Shown here in pieces: positions 7,310 through 15,209 of a stretch of 18,250 nucleotides of DNA; positions within the stretch are counted from its first letter, which is position 1, and every line of letters starts with the position of its first letter. Below the pieces are notes generated by a model, which was not told where the DNA came from, searched no databases, and saw only the letters and a list, made by a program, of their open reading frames with translations. Both the position numbers and the translations under genes were made by a program. The stretch is from Alphaproteobacteria bacterium UBA6062 (GTDB taxonomy: Bacteria > Pseudomonadota > Alphaproteobacteria > Sneathiellales > Sneathiellaceae). The stretch lies in contig DIYE01000172.1 of NCBI GenBank assembly GCA_002428885.1, forward strand, positions 1 to 18,250. Reading direction: 5' to 3'.

Positions 7310-8542
7310 CTAAATACTGTTGATCGCCGAAAAGACCGTCTGAACAATTGACAGATAGACGACAAGCACAATGCCCCCAACAAACATAATCAGGGCCGGC
7401 TCAATAAAGGCGATCACCAACTTGGCGGAATTCTGAAGTTTCTTGCTATGAAACTCTCCGATATTGTCGAGGACAGTATCCAATTCACCGCTTTGCTCAC
7501 CTACCGCAACCATATGGGATACCAGTTTTGGCATCGGGTCCCTATCAAGAGCTGCCGCCAGGCTCTGACCCGCAAGAATATCGTTACCGGCCGTCTCAAG
7601 ACTTCTGGCGAAAGGGACATTTGTCATCACTTTCGTCATAACCCGCAACCCTTCGAGAACGGTCATTCCGCTCCTGAGAAGCATGGACAACGTGACTCCA
7701 AACTCGGAAACCGCAGAGAATTCTATGGCCTTGCCAATAAAAGGGATTTTTAGGAGCACGTGATCTATGACCGCCTTTCCTCGAAGGGTGGTATAAGCCG
7801 CCAGGATAAGGAAAATGGTTATCCCGACCACACTGCCCATAAAGGCTCCCCAATCCAGGAAAAAGTCAGAAACATCTAACAAAAAACCCATCAGGGTCGG
7901 CAGATCCTGGCCGCGGTTCGCGAAAAACTCGGCATAATCCGGAACGACTTTCATCATCAGAAAGACTATTACACCGATGGAAGAAAAGAAAACGATACCA
8001 GGATACAACATAGCGACAAAAAGCGTCCGTTTCCGATCCTGCGCCATTTCCATATTGTCAGACAGTCTTTCCAAAATCCGGTCTACTTCACCGGTTTCCT
8101 CACCACTGGCAACCAAATTGGCGACAATAGGCTTGAAAATCTTTTCCTGCTTCAAACTATCGGAAAAACTGGCTCCCCCTTGAATTGCATGAGACATCCG
8201 CTGAACCGCAAGAGACAATCTCCGCCTTTCAACCAGTTCTGAAGATATGTTAAGAGACTGCACAATCGTAAGACCGGATCTGAGCATCATAGCAAGCTGC
8301 CGAAACAGAAAGATCCGGTGTGTATCTGTAACTTTCAGATACTGCTTGATGCTCATTCTCTCAAGAAGTGATCTTTCTTCACCCGTCGCCCCCGAACCGG
8401 CGTTTTTGGCAGCGTTGAGATTAACAACAAACAAACCCTGCTCCCGAAGCGCCTGGATCACATCTCTTTCAGATCCCGCTTCCAATCGACCCCGGGTTTC
8501 CTTGCCCGCACTGTCCAGCGCGACATAGCTGAAAAACGGCAT
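7310..8542 (-). CDS. pilC: Inner-membrane platform protein PilC/GspF family
   Basis: This 410-residue polytopic protein is the rotor-like platform on which the assembly ATPase acts to add pilins. It has the expected duplicated GspF fold. The two cytoplasmic helical domains carry matching signatures VASGEETGEVDRIL (144-157) and VAVGEQSGELDTVL (345-358). Hydrophobic segments lie at about 174-197, 233-250 and 375-400. The N-terminus (FFSYVALDSAGKETRG) is typical of the family. The start ATG at 8542 is three bases past the pilB stop codon, so the two are translationally coupled. It is the last gene of the pilus operon and ends ten bases from the converging pilD. Confidence 0.93.
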   Translation of the reverse strand: MPFFSYVALDSAGKETRGRLEAGSERDVIQALREQGLFVVNLNAAKNAGSGATGEERSLLERMSIKQYLKVTDTHRIFLFRQLAMMLRSGLTIVQSLNISSELVERRRLSLAVQRMSHAIQGGASFSDSLKQEKIFKPIVANLVASGEETGEVDRILERLSDNMEMAQDRKRTLFVAMLYPGIVFFSSIGVIVFLMMKVVPDYAEFFANRGQDLPTLMGFLLDVSDFFLDWGAFMGSVVGITIFLILAAYTTLRGKAVIDHVLLKIPFIGKAIEFSAVSEFGVTLSMLLRSGMTVLEGLRVMTKVMTNVPFARSLETAGNDILAGQSLAAALDRDPMPKLVSHMVAVGEQSGELDTVLDNIGEFHSKKLQNSAKLVIAFIEPALIMFVGGIVLVVYLSIVQTVFSAINSI

Positions 8543-8545
8543 GGG

Positions 8546-10153
8546 TTAATCCTCAAAATTCAGTCTTTTGACTTCAGCGATAGACGTCAGGCCGGCCAGT
8601 ACCTTTGCCCGCCCATCTTCCATAAGGCGGTGATGTGTAACAGCAGCTTTCTCAAGCTCCTGAATATCAGCTCCTTCGCCAATCTTCTGCGCCAATCCTT
8701 CGTCCACCCCCAGATACTCATACAGTCCGATCCGCTCTTTGTAGCCAGTACCGAGGCAGGCAGGACAACCGCGGGGGTGATATATATTCACGTTTTCCGT
8801 CACCTTCAGAAATTCCATCTCCGCAGGCGTCGCCTGTTTTTCTTCCTTACAATGACTACACAGACGTCTGATCAAACGTTGCGCCAGAACCCCCAGCAAG
8901 GTGGAAGAAATCAGGTAGTGCTCGCATCCGATATCGATCAACCGGTTTACGGCACTTATCGAATTATTCGTATGCAGGGTTGAGAGAACAAGATGCCCTG
9001 TCATACCGGCTTTGAGCGCAGTATCGGCGGTCTCGGAATCTCTGATTTCACCCACCAGGATAACGTCGGGATCATGACGCAGAAAGGACCGGAGAATAGC
9101 CGGAAAGGAAACTTTCTGAGAGACCTGTACCTGAGTTATGCCATCAACAACCTGTTCAACAGGGTCTTCAACTGTCAGGATATTCAAGTCATCGGAATCC
9201 AGCTCGCGAATACCGGCATAAAGGGTTGTCGACTTACCGCTTCCCGTCGGGCCGGTTACAAGCAGAATACCATGGGGCGCGTTCACAGCCTTGCGAACTT
9301 CCTTCAGGATCTCCGGCGGCATCCCGAGCTGTTCCATGGTGAGCCCCTCGGTCCCCTGCCCCATCAACCGAAGGGTAACCCGCTCCCCGTAGCGGGTGGG
9401 AACAGTTGCAATCCTCATATCCAGCGCCCGTATATCCCAATCTGTAAACTGATAGGAAAGACCGCCATCCTGTGAGATACGTTGTTCGGAAATATCCAGA
9501 TTAGAGAGCACTTTTAATCGGGTCAGCACACCTTCTTTTTCAGAATTTGACAAAGCTCTTTTAAATTCCTGCAGATGTCCGTCCACCCGAAACCGGATCC
9601 GCATCCCCTTCTCTTCAGGTTCAAAATGGATATCCGTCGCCCGCCGCAGATAGGCATCTTTCAAAATACCTTCCAGTAACTCTGTCGCCGAATTCTCACT
9701 TGCGACAACATCGGCGTCAGCATTACCGTTCAACCGGCGGATCGCTGTTTCAAGAGCCTCCGCATCGGCAAGTCCGGGTGTCAGTTTTATACCCAGCAGC
9801 CGTCTTACGCTATCAAGAGAAACATGATCGTCGGGATCCGCCATAGCCAGCAGAACAGAGCCGTCCTTCAACCTGACAGGCATGAAATTCCGCCGTATCA
9901 TCAGGTTGGACGGAATCTTTTCAATAAGATCCTCTGCAGGCTTCAGGTCCTTTGTCGCCATAAACGGCATGGAACGAAGCTCAGCAACCGCCTGATAAAG
10001 CGCAGAAACAGGAAATCGGCCCTCCCGAGTGACGGCCTCCAAAAGTTTGATCCTTTCTCTTCTGGCTTTCAGACGCAGTTCCGGCAGAGTTTCATTATTG
10101 ATAAGACCGATTTGCACACCGGCATTAATAAGAGTTGTTTCCGTTATAGCCAT
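8546..10153 (-). CDS. pilB: Pilus assembly ATPase PilB/GspE family
   Basis: With the ATG at 10153 the protein has 535 residues, and it powers pilin polymerisation as a cytoplasmic hexamer. Residues about 1-140 form an N-terminal T2SSE_N-like region, followed by the N2 linker domain containing DIHFEPE (174-180) and the C-terminal ATPase with Walker A GPTGSGKST (301-309), Walker B-type DPDVILVGEIRD (361-372) and the His-box LSTLHT. A zinc-type tetracysteine is at 432, 435, 463 and 466, typical of assembly motors and absent from PilT. The open frame extends to 10222, but that would overlap pilT by 62 bases. The ATG at 10153 begins seven bases after the pilT stop, with a modest GAGAA ribosome binding site. 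The N-terminal domain lacks the RLG-type MshEN c-di-GMP signature (a Lys-Leu-Leu sits in its place). Confidence 0.92.
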   Translation of the reverse strand: MAITETTLINAGVQIGLINNETLPELRLKARRERIKLLEAVTREGRFPVSALYQAVAELRSMPFMATKDLKPAEDLIEKIPSNLMIRRNFMPVRLKDGSVLLAMADPDDHVSLDSVRRLLGIKLTPGLADAEALETAIRRLNGNADADVVASENSATELLEGILKDAYLRRATDIHFEPEEKGMRIRFRVDGHLQEFKRALSNSEKEGVLTRLKVLSNLDISEQRISQDGGLSYQFTDWDIRALDMRIATVPTRYGERVTLRLMGQGTEGLTMEQLGMPPEILKEVRKAVNAPHGILLVTGPTGSGKSTTLYAGIRELDSDDLNILTVEDPVEQVVDGITQVQVSQKVSFPAILRSFLRHDPDVILVGEIRDSETADTALKAGMTGHLVLSTLHTNNSISAVNRLIDIGCEHYLISSTLLGVLAQRLIRRLCSHCKEEKQATPAEMEFLKVTENVNIYHPRGCPACLGTGYKERIGLYEYLGVDEGLAQKIGEGADIQELEKAAVTHHRLMEDGRAKVLAGLTSIAEVKRLNFED

Positions 10154-10160
10154 GCTGTTC

Positions 10161-11249
10161 TCAAATAGGGGAGATGGACCGGCGTAATGCCATTTCATCG
10201 CGGCAATAAGGCACCGCTTCATCCACAGTGATCCACTTCTGCCGTACTAGATCGGCCAAAGACTGATCCAGTGTTTGCATACCTTCCGCTTTACTTGACT
10301 CAATAACGGAAAAGATCTGCTTTGATTTTCCAGTGGCAATCAGATTGGAAACGGCTGAATTGACAACCAGATATTCTATAGCCGGGATACGACCATCCCC
10401 GGCCTGGATCGGTAGAAGTTTCTGAGCAATCACTGCTTTCAGAACCATTCCAAGGCGATAACGTGCAAGCTCCTGTTCTCCATTTGGAAAGGCACCGACA
10501 AATCTCTCGATCACCCCTACTGCGGATGCGGTATGAAGGGTTGAAAAGACCAGATGTCCACTTTCTGCGGCAACCAGGACTGCCCTCATGGTTTCCAGAT
10601 CGCGCATCTCTCCTACCATGATAACATCCGGATCTTCCCGCAGGCTGGCGCGAACAGCGCTCGCGAAATCCGGCACATCCTTGTGAACTTCTCGTTGATG
10701 AAACAGGCTGGATTTATTCTGATAAACAAACTCAATCGGATCTTCGATGGTAATGATGTGCTCCTGGCGGCTCAGGTTAATTTCATTAAGCAGCGCTGAC
10801 AAAGTGGAACTCTTACCGCTCCCTGTTATTCCGCTGACAAGGACAAGACCTGACTTTAAGCCTGCCAGACCCGCAAGTTGCCTGGGCAGGTTAAGATTTG
10901 AAAAGGTGGAGAGCTGTCCGTCCAGCAATCGAATGGCAGCAGCAGGCTTCCCTTGGGTCATATAGATATTCATCCGGAACCGATAATCTCCAAACGAATA
11001 TCCGATATCGACAGAACGTGCCGTCCGGAATTTCTCCTTCTGTTCCGGCGTCATCAATTCATCTATCATGCCCTGCATCTGAGCTGCAGAAAACGGCTCG
11101 TCGCCAAAAGTAACCAGTTTCCCGTGGATTCTCGCGAAGGGACGTTCATCCTGACCCAGATGAAGATCCGACGCCATTTCACCAGCCATCCGATCAAGAA
11201 GACTGTTCAGTCGGTCAATCCGATTTTCTTCTGTCGTCATTACGCTCAT
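10161..11249 (-). CDS. pilT: Pilus retraction ATPase, PilT family
   Basis: This 362-residue protein has the length and layout of PilT. A short PAS-like N-domain (about 15-120) is followed by the RecA-like ATPase with Walker A GITGSGKSST (140-149), DPDVIMVGEMRD (206-217) and LVFSTLHT (233-240). There is no tetracysteine, which separates it from PilB. The C-terminal NLIATGK (302-308) corresponds to the conserved AIRNLIRE region of PilT but is only a partial match. PilT depolymerises pili, giving twitching motility or DNA uptake. Its presence argues for a retractile pilus and against a dedicated type II secretion system. A PilU-like or general type IV ATPase is an alternative. The start ATG at 11249 is one base after the stop of the upstream pilO-like gene. 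Confidence 0.88.
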   Translation of the reverse strand: MSVMTTEENRIDRLNSLLDRMAGEMASDLHLGQDERPFARIHGKLVTFGDEPFSAAQMQGMIDELMTPEQKEKFRTARSVDIGYSFGDYRFRMNIYMTQGKPAAAIRLLDGQLSTFSNLNLPRQLAGLAGLKSGLVLVSGITGSGKSSTLSALLNEINLSRQEHIITIEDPIEFVYQNKSSLFHQREVHKDVPDFASAVRASLREDPDVIMVGEMRDLETMRAVLVAAESGHLVFSTLHTASAVGVIERFVGAFPNGEQELARYRLGMVLKAVIAQKLLPIQAGDGRIPAIEYLVVNSAVSNLIATGKSKQIFSVIESSKAEGMQTLDQSLADLVRQKWITVDEAVPYCRDEMALRRSISPI

Positions 11250-11250
11250 C

Positions 11251-11922
11251 TCACATCGCTAACAGCATCGTTACACTCAGGGCTTGCGGTTCGTTTGAGG
11301 TATTCTCCACTTCCTGTTCACCTTCGCCTTGCTCAAGGGCAGATCGGTCAGCTTCTATGGACAGACGCACCACCGCCACGTTTGATGGAAAAGCTTTCAA
11401 CTCTTCCAGAAACTGCATCAGGCCACTGTAAGTTGCCGTCGCAGAGAATGATAAGAGAGGGCGGCCAAACCGGTTCTTCGCTTCCAGAGCAATGATTTCT
11501 GCTGACGGCGGAGCAACGCCGGGATCTCCGCTAACGGCGCTTCTGACCTGCTGAATGTCAATCCCTGACCGGGCCGCCAGCTCACTTAGCCGCAACCTGA
11601 CATTCTGGAAACGCCTGGGCTTGTCGAGAGGGATAAATCTGACGCTGAGCAGTTCCATCTGCTTGCTGAGATTTTCATACCCTTCATCTAAAGCGCTTAA
11701 CTGTCTTTGCAATCTGGAGACTGATTGGGTTGGTTCCTTGACGGCTTTGATCCGCGTTTCCATTCTGTTAAGACGGCGATTGACCATATTTTTCTCATGA
11801 TCCGCCTGCTTTGAAAGACTGGGATACCAGAGCCCGAAATAGACAGCTCCCAACAGAACACCGATAACAATCATCAGCTTGTTTTTATCGGATGGAGACA
11901 TGTCTCTGAGTTTGTTAAACAT
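11251..11922 (-). CDS. PilO/GspM-like inner-membrane assembly protein
   Basis: This 223-residue bitopic protein has a short cytoplasmic tail, one TM helix at about 15-33, a coiled coil to about 105 and a C-terminal periplasmic domain consistent with the ferredoxin-like fold of PilO/GspM. It would pair with the PilN-like part of the preceding gene product to align the platform. Primary sequence conservation in this family is low, so the call rests on size, topology and position directly after the PilM-PilN fusion. The ATG at 11922 overlaps the upstream stop codon by one base (TGATG) and has GGAGG five bases upstream. A GTG three bases further upstream would be too close to that site. Confidence 0.75.
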   Translation of the reverse strand: MFNKLRDMSPSDKNKLMIVIGVLLGAVYFGLWYPSLSKQADHEKNMVNRRLNRMETRIKAVKEPTQSVSRLQRQLSALDEGYENLSKQMELLSVRFIPLDKPRRFQNVRLRLSELAARSGIDIQQVRSAVSGDPGVAPPSAEIIALEAKNRFGRPLLSFSATATYSGLMQFLEELKAFPSNVAVVRLSIEADRSALEQGEGEQEVENTSNEPQALSVTMLLAM

Positions 11923-13649
11923 CACGTCCTCCCCTGACGAGTAAAGCCGCTGTCATCGAGCTCTTCAGGTGGTTTGGGAATGACTTCAAGTGTTACGCTA
12001 TATCCGTCAACACCATAGGCATTTGTCTGGCGAATAACGGCTTCATTAACAATCCGTAATCCCCAGCGAGACAGGTTCTGATTAAGATTATTGATAAAAA
12101 GCTGCCCCGCTGTATCTGTCATCGCCCAGCCGACAAGGGCAAAATGGTTCGTTTCGGCACGATCTTCGACCAGAGCGTCAAGAACAACTTCTTCGCTAAT
12201 AGAATCCCTAAGTGCTACCAAAAGCCCTGGCACCAGATTTTGGCGCCGTATAAGAATATCGTTGATAACAGAGAGCTTCTTGGTCACTTCCGCAATTTTT
12301 TCCTGCTTAGTCACGACCTGCTTTTCAACAGATTCCGTTTCCGTATTTAGCTGCTGCATCTGCTCGCTGAGTTTTTTCTTTTCGCTAAATTCCTTATCTA
12401 ATCTAACCAGTTCCTCCTGTCGTTTTTGTATCTCCAAACGGATCAGAATTTCGGATGTAACAATGGTACTGACCAGGAAGGCAATTAACGCAATGCGGAT
12501 AAAATCGCCGTTCTTGTATAGAGGAGGAGCCGGATCCTGAGCTTTAACCCGGACACCGAGCGGATTTGCAACACCGCCGGTCAAATGGGCAAAAGCCCCT
12601 TTCAGTCCCAGGCTTTTGTCGCTCAGTGAAATCACCTCACGCCCTAACCGCGTAGATAAACCGGATGCCAGCTCAGGAGACGCCCCAACCAAGTATACAA
12701 CACCGACACCAGGCCTCATCTGCTCATGACAAACGTCTGCGCAAACATCCGCCGTCATATCCAATTCAGGGCGCTTATGGGTTTCAACGGCGACCAGGTA
12801 CTGATTATTCAAGCGAAGGGACAGAATCTGCTCCTGATGAACTTCAACGATAACCTTTTCACCTTCCTGCTTTCCAACCACAGCAACCCCCGTCACAGAA
12901 GAAGCGTTTGCCGGATAGATCCAATCAAGGATGATTTTGTTATTTCTGAAGGCTCTTGCCCATTTTTGACGGGTTCCCTTACCAATGGCTGTGCAGAACC
13001 AGGCGCTTCTTTCGCCCCCATCAGGATCCTGGATAATCTGGGCCTGCCAACCACATTCCACATCCTCATCCATCATGACGAGGCGTTCCTGTAACAACAG
13101 GCACTCATCCAGTTGCTGTCGACTAACCACCCCCATTTCAACGGCCAGTTCACCGAACCGGGTCAATCTGCGACCACCGGAAGCACTGGTTGCCAGTTCC
13201 AGAGAAACAGCGACCTCCTGACGTTGTTCCCGTGTGATATAGCCGCGCCCGAGCAAAACAGCACCGATCATCCAGATATCATTCTGCTGAGTGAAGAGCG
13301 GCTCAAGCTCCCATTTAACGAGTTCCTGCATCTCGTTGTCTTTTCGGGGATTTTTAGGATCAACCGGCAGATCAACCATAGCAGAAACCATACCGGCACT
13401 CACCAAAACAGCGTGCTTTGGCAACCGGTTACGACCGCTGTTTTTCAGGCCCGCGACCACTTCCCCAACAGCGGCTGTAAGCTCTACAGCCGAGGAACTG
13501 TGTTGCACCTCAATCTCAATTTTACCGTCACTTTGCTTGGCGACCCCACCTGTCAGCAGAAAACCGTCATACTCAAAGACCAGCACACCTCCGAACCCTC
13601 TCGAAAGAGCGCCAAGGTCACCGGTAAATATTTTGCTGAAGGCAGACAT
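11922..13649 (-). CDS. PilM-PilN fusion (GspL-like) with an inserted MshEN-like segment
   Basis: This 575-residue protein has a cytoplasmic actin-like PilM domain (about 10-365, with VDLPVDP near 92 and VKWELEPLF at 111-119), one TM helix (about 384-402), a coiled coil (about 404-460) and a PilN-like periplasmic domain (about 470-560). Separate PilM and PilN are usual in type IVa pili; one polypeptide is the GspL arrangement of type II secretion. Residues about 121-195 look inserted. The second half, starting RFGELAVEMGVV at 164, keeps the MshEN c-di-GMP motif positions: Arg1, Gly3, Gly10, hydrophobic 11-12, Leu17, Leu21 and Gln24. A degenerate copy precedes it at 127-150. Expected role: links the ATPase and platform to periplasmic PilO and perhaps senses c-di-GMP. 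Start ATG at 13649 with AGGA upstream; the stop overlaps the pilO-like start. Confidence 0.82.
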   Translation of the reverse strand: MSAFSKIFTGDLGALSRGFGGVLVFEYDGFLLTGGVAKQSDGKIEIEVQHSSSAVELTAAVGEVVAGLKNSGRNRLPKHAVLVSAGMVSAMVDLPVDPKNPRKDNEMQELVKWELEPLFTQQNDIWMIGAVLLGRGYITREQRQEVAVSLELATSASGGRRLTRFGELAVEMGVVSRQQLDECLLLQERLVMMDEDVECGWQAQIIQDPDGGERSAWFCTAIGKGTRQKWARAFRNNKIILDWIYPANASSVTGVAVVGKQEGEKVIVEVHQEQILSLRLNNQYLVAVETHKRPELDMTADVCADVCHEQMRPGVGVVYLVGASPELASGLSTRLGREVISLSDKSLGLKGAFAHLTGGVANPLGVRVKAQDPAPPLYKNGDFIRIALIAFLVSTIVTSEILIRLEIQKRQEELVRLDKEFSEKKKLSEQMQQLNTETESVEKQVVTKQEKIAEVTKKLSVINDILIRRQNLVPGLLVALRDSISEEVVLDALVEDRAETNHFALVGWAMTDTAGQLFINNLNQNLSRWGLRIVNEAVIRQTNAYGVDGYSVTLEVIPKPPEELDDSGFTRQGRT

Positions 13650-13671
13650 CGAATATTCCTGCTGAGTAGTG

Positions 13672-14730
13672 TCAATTAATCGTATGTGACATCGTTGGGT
13701 GAGCCGTTCTGGGGATCAGGCGTATTTTTGTTTCGGTATGCCCTGCATACGGAGTTGCTGTTTCGCAAACTCCCCCGGGGGAAGAGTCGAAAAGTTGATA
13801 ATTTCTTATTCCCCATGGGACTGATGTGCCAAAGAAATCAAAAGTCACGGATGTAGTATCCCCAGTTGCGACTGTCAAAGAAGCACGTACAGCTGTCGCT
13901 GAACGATCGGAGTCCGAAGATGTTATGCGGGTTAGTTGGTATTCATCATCACTGGTATCAGCCGCCGTTCCCTGGTCATCGATTTCTGGAATGGAAAAAC
14001 TCAAACATAAATTCTGTGAGGTGATGTCTGATGACGAGTTATTCGTAAATTCGACAGTAAAATAACGGAACGAATAATCCGTCAGTAAAAAGTCTTCGGA
14101 ATTATCGAGATCATAACCCGTGTCAGTCGCCGACAGAGCATTGTTTCTACCGCCTGAAGAAATCGATAGTTGCAGGTTACTCCTTCCCGGAATGGTAACA
14201 GTTGCATCATCACAATCTACTGGTGAACCGCCGGCGATCCGGCAGTTTGCCATATGCCAGCCGAAATTATCGGCATCTTCTAAGGCAACTGCGGCGACGT
14301 TAGACCAGCCATCTCGGTATGACTGTGTCCCTCCAACAGATAATGCGTTAAGGTATGGACCTCTCCAGCCGTAGGATATTCCATTTTCGAACTGCCAACC
14401 GCAGGCACCCGCTGTTGTGTTTTGGCATGGATCCCGCAGCAAATCCAAAATGCTTGCAGGCAGCGTCCCCATATCTGCTACATAGCCGCTGATTTCGGCC
14501 TCTCCCATCAGCGTCCGCTCTGGGCGTCCAAGGATGGCCTGACGGATAGAGGTCAGGCGATTAGCCGTATCGTCGTAGCGGATCTGAGAGGTATCCTCTT
14601 TCAGCGCATCGAGTGCGACATAGGCAACAGCGGACAATATGGAAACAACAACAAGGAGTTCGATGATCGTAAAACCATCTGCCCGCATCCGGAAACCTAT
14701 CTTTCGGATATTGCCGCTCCGAGCTGTCAT
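13672..14730 (-). CDS. Large minor prepilin (352 aa)
   Basis: A positively charged 19-residue leader ends in Gly19, followed by FTIIELLVVVSIL with Glu at +5, the classic type III signal cleaved by PilD. The hydrophobic alpha-1N helix runs to about residue 42. The globular part is large for a pilin. It contains GWRGPYL (121-127), which the second prepilin also has, and an acidic loop near 245-260 (IDDQGTAADTSDDEY) that resembles calcium-binding loops. Its C-terminal half is rich in Ser, Thr and Asp with a beta-sandwich-like pattern. Size and beta-rich C-terminus suggest a tip or adhesin-type minor pilin. The start overlaps the stop of the upstream secreted-protein gene by four bases (ATGA), so the long leader is preferred over the ATG at 14688. 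Confidence 0.85.
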   Translation of the reverse strand: MTARSGNIRKIGFRMRADGFTIIELLVVVSILSAVAYVALDALKEDTSQIRYDDTANRLTSIRQAILGRPERTLMGEAEISGYVADMGTLPASILDLLRDPCQNTTAGACGWQFENGISYGWRGPYLNALSVGGTQSYRDGWSNVAAVALEDADNFGWHMANCRIAGGSPVDCDDATVTIPGRSNLQLSISSGGRNNALSATDTGYDLDNSEDFLLTDYSFRYFTVEFTNNSSSDITSQNLCLSFSIPEIDDQGTAADTSDDEYQLTRITSSDSDRSATAVRASLTVATGDTTSVTFDFFGTSVPWGIRNYQLFDSSPGGVCETATPYAGHTETKIRLIPRTAHPTMSHTIN

Positions 14731-15194
14731 TTCTTCTCTATTCCCTCGATGACAACTGCTGGCCCTTTGGAATAATTGTAGACGTGATAGCCCTTAAACA
14801 AAGCCTCCTCATCAACCTTCAGAGATGCGCGAATAGCTTTAAGCGCCTTGTCCTCCACATAAACCGGCATCACTTTGCCTTCCCGGCTTGCGACAAACAT
14901 GCGGTGAGAAACTTTCGGAAGCGGCTCAACATTCATAATGCTCAGGGCCTCAAAAAGGTAGCTGACCTTGATAGGCTTTGGCCCCTCCATCAAAACGCCG
15001 GTAAAACTGATATTTGAGGGAACGAGTATTGTACGGGTTCCCGGCATAGCGGGCCTCTGAGTGGCAATAAAGGTATCGAGGTTGACCTGCCGATATTCCT
15101 CCGTGGTCTGTTGGGCTAAAACAGGAACCGACAGAAAAACAGAAGAGGCACTAAGGATAAAAACAGCCAATCGTATAAATTTTGAAAACACCAT
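14727..15194 (-). CDS. Secreted protein of unknown function in the pilin operon
   Basis: The 155-residue product starts at ATG 15194, with GGGAA just upstream; the frame can be opened further only to a TTG at 15209. Residues 1-26 form a Sec signal peptide (basic start, hydrophobic core, VLA cleavage site followed by QQ), so the mature protein of about 129 residues is periplasmic or outer-membrane associated. It has no cysteine for lipidation and no further TM helix. I recognise no domain. It sits between two prepilin genes, overlapping the downstream one by four bases, so co-expression and a role in pilus assembly, for example in the place of PilP, are plausible but unproven. Confidence 0.75.
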   Translation of the reverse strand: MVFSKFIRLAVFILSASSVFLSVPVLAQQTTEEYRQVNLDTFIATQRPAMPGTRTILVPSNISFTGVLMEGPKPIKVSYLFEALSIMNVEPLPKVSHRMFVASREGKVMPVYVEDKALKAIRASLKVDEEALFKGYHVYNYSKGPAVVIEGIEKK

Positions 15195-15209
15195 AAATTC
15201 CCGTATCAA

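Noticed and set aside
10154..10222. Upstream extension of pilB to 10222
   Set aside because: It would overlap pilT by 62 bases, and the extra 23 residues do not resemble the family N-terminus; the ATG at 10153 fits the operon spacing.
13113..13679. 188-residue plus-strand open frame
   Set aside because: It is the longest antisense frame here, but it lies fully opposite the PilM-PilN gene and continues into the gap with no ribosome binding site or recognisable domain.
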